In this document: positions 59,901-60,000 of the stretch, in pieces
Layout of the letters: each line of letters opens with the position of its first letter
Numbering within the stretch: position 1 is the stretch's first letter
Program-made: the position numbers and the translations under genes
NCBI GenBank assembly: GCA_030141605.1
Contig: JAQGDQ010000062.1
Span: 193,501 to 253,500, forward strand
Direction of reading: 5' to 3'
Length of the DNA stretch: 60,000 nt
Source of the DNA: Tubiluchus corallicola
Taxonomy: Eukaryota > Priapulida > Priapulimorpha > Priapulimorphida > Tubiluchidae
Notes under the pieces: model-generated
Told to the model about the DNA's origin: nothing
Seen by the model: only the letters and a program-made list of their open reading frames with translations
Databases searched by the model: none

Positions 59901-60000
59901 CTTCAGATAAAAAGTTTAGTTCATTGCACTACACTCTTTGTCATGTAGATACGTTGGTAATGGAATTTCACCATGGAATAGCTTACGTCAAGAATAAGGA
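50296..60000 (+). CDS. PLOD3: Procollagen-lysine hydroxylase/glucosyltransferase, N-terminal part
   Basis: Gene runs off the right end. The family hydroxylates collagen lysines in the ER; LH3-type members also glucosylate galactosyl-hydroxylysine through the N-terminal GT domain, the part seen here. Exons: 50296-50362, 52400-52503, 54004-54134, 57382-57499, 58316-58361, 58923-59032, 59311-59389, 59949-60000 on. All are GT-AG and in phase. Exon 1 encodes a signal peptide (MSFVQTIIILVYWITLF). Then: LRIFTVATEKTEGLARFMRS, GQNSGEIWNAM, IIMIVDSYDVIF (DxxD metal site), GIVFSAEATIWPDKSLE, GKRFLNSGGFIGYAP, GGEDDQLYFTRIY, IIKLDHFSEIFLNLNGET and TLVMEFHHGIAYVKN. The Trp in IWPDK and the Asp pair before QLYF favour LH3/LH2 over LH1, but invertebrates usually have one PLOD, so the symbol is approximate. 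An upstream in-frame ATG at 50,233 exists. The dioxygenase domain lies outside the window. Confidence 0.92.
50463..50780. repeat. Compound triplet microsatellite in PLOD intron 1
   Basis: Runs of GTC/ATC, ACC/CAC, AGT/AGC and finally about 24 GTT triplets. The poly-His, poly-Thr and poly-Cys frames are artefacts. Confidence 0.95.
50998..51545 (+). mobile_element. LINE 3' fragment with zinc knuckle
   Basis: A frame from about 51,066 reads KKSEWKKEIRNKIECFIKSE ... STKLRFLRHSEWKRQNYI ... DILKIRLNMIKVKGNYKNEF ... LLCPVCDEDDDTTEHMLRC, the C-terminal portion of a LINE ORF2 with its CxxC-H-C knuckle. It stops after RYGE at 51,405. A 29-base segment (CTAATAAAGAAAGGGTGAAG core) is directly duplicated at about 51,006 and 51,075. 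It lies in PLOD intron 1. Confidence 0.7.
52066..52186. repeat. CT-rich pyrimidine tract
   Basis: About 120 bases of mainly CTCCTC/CCTTT on the plus strand, about 215 bases before the exon 2 acceptor of PLOD. Confidence 0.85.
52715..52985 (+). repeat. Dispersed LINE-tail repeat
   Basis: The first part matches 1,990-2,190 (shared TTTCTACCAATACATGATTA) and it ends in TAACTAACTAACTATC repeats, as LINE tails often do. Located in PLOD intron 2. Confidence 0.6.
53826..53957. repeat. (ACT)n(AAT)n(AAC)n microsatellite
   Basis: Triplet runs shortly before the 54,004 exon of PLOD; the poly-Ile/poly-Leu frame is an artefact. Confidence 0.95.
55117..55716 (+). mobile_element. TTAA-flanked non-autonomous element, copy 3
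   Basis: A 600-bp unit bordered by TTAA at 55,113-55,116 and 55,717-55,720, in PLOD intron 3, in the same orientation as copy 2. The frame at 55,438-55,686 (SARLASEWRNVGNSEELVA) is partly conserved in copy 2 but carries no known domain. Confidence 0.75.
56820..57108 (+). mobile_element. Possible solo LTR
   Basis: Starts near TGTGATGAGAAGTGTAATAC with CTGGCAGGGGAATACAGC and ends near ATTATTCA after an AATAAA (57,081), the pattern of a Gypsy-type LTR. No matching target duplication or primer-binding site was found, so ends are uncertain. In PLOD intron 3. Confidence 0.3.
59485..59690. repeat. (ATC)n-rich microsatellite
   Basis: ATC/GTC triplets in the last PLOD intron of the window; the poly-Ile, poly-His and poly-Asp frames come from it. 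Confidence 0.93.

Overview
This is nuclear DNA from an invertebrate animal. Genes have GT-AG introns of about 80 to 4,200 bases (longer if the tentative first TTLL4-like exon is right), the sequence is AT-rich, and triplet microsatellites, short inverted-repeat transposons, hAT, Harbinger and non-LTR retroelement remnants are scattered through intergenic DNA and introns. The gene families (collagen lysyl hydroxylase, collagen galactosyltransferase, tubulin glutamylase) are metazoan. I cannot name the phylum from sequence alone; tunicate or another non-vertebrate lineage is possible.

Layout. 1-11,000: mostly gene-poor, with one intronless GT8 glycosyltransferase on the minus strand (4471-5685), a 707-bp Harbinger element with a broken transposase, and several inverted-repeat elements flanked by TTA/TAA. 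11,179-16,750 (minus): a nine-exon S-methyl-5'-thioadenosine phosphorylase (MTAP) of 294 aa, assembled from splice sites with every junction in phase. 16,751-25,200: repeat-rich, with a possible terminal exon of an unknown minus-strand gene (18,195-18,356), a 29-bp minisatellite of 15 full units, a possible signal-peptide exon at 21,180, and a dead LINE. 25,243-40,567 (plus): thirteen exons of a TTLL4-like tubulin glutamylase, whose introns hold two hAT elements with intact 8-bp target duplications (one carrying a nested 96-bp hAT MITE), fold-back elements, a SINE and a decayed R2-like LINE. 45,082-46,767 (minus): an intronless procollagen galactosyltransferase (COLGALT/GLT25D type). 50,296-60,000 (plus, running off the end): signal-peptide exon plus seven more exons of a procollagen-lysine hydroxylase (PLOD/LH3 type).

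How the genes relate. The most notable arrangement is the divergent pair COLGALT and PLOD, whose start codons are 3.5 kb apart. In animals PLOD hydroxylates collagen lysines and COLGALT adds galactose to the hydroxylysine; LH3-type PLOD then adds glucose. MTAP (methionine salvage), TTLL4-like (polyglutamylation) and the GT8 enzyme have no evident pathway link to them.

Mobile DNA. Three copies of one 524-600 bp family are each bordered by TTAA, suggesting a piggyBac-type non-autonomous element. A 307-bp repeat occurs as two directly oriented copies on either side of the COLGALT gene. I found no CRISPR array, rRNA or convincing free-standing tRNA gene.
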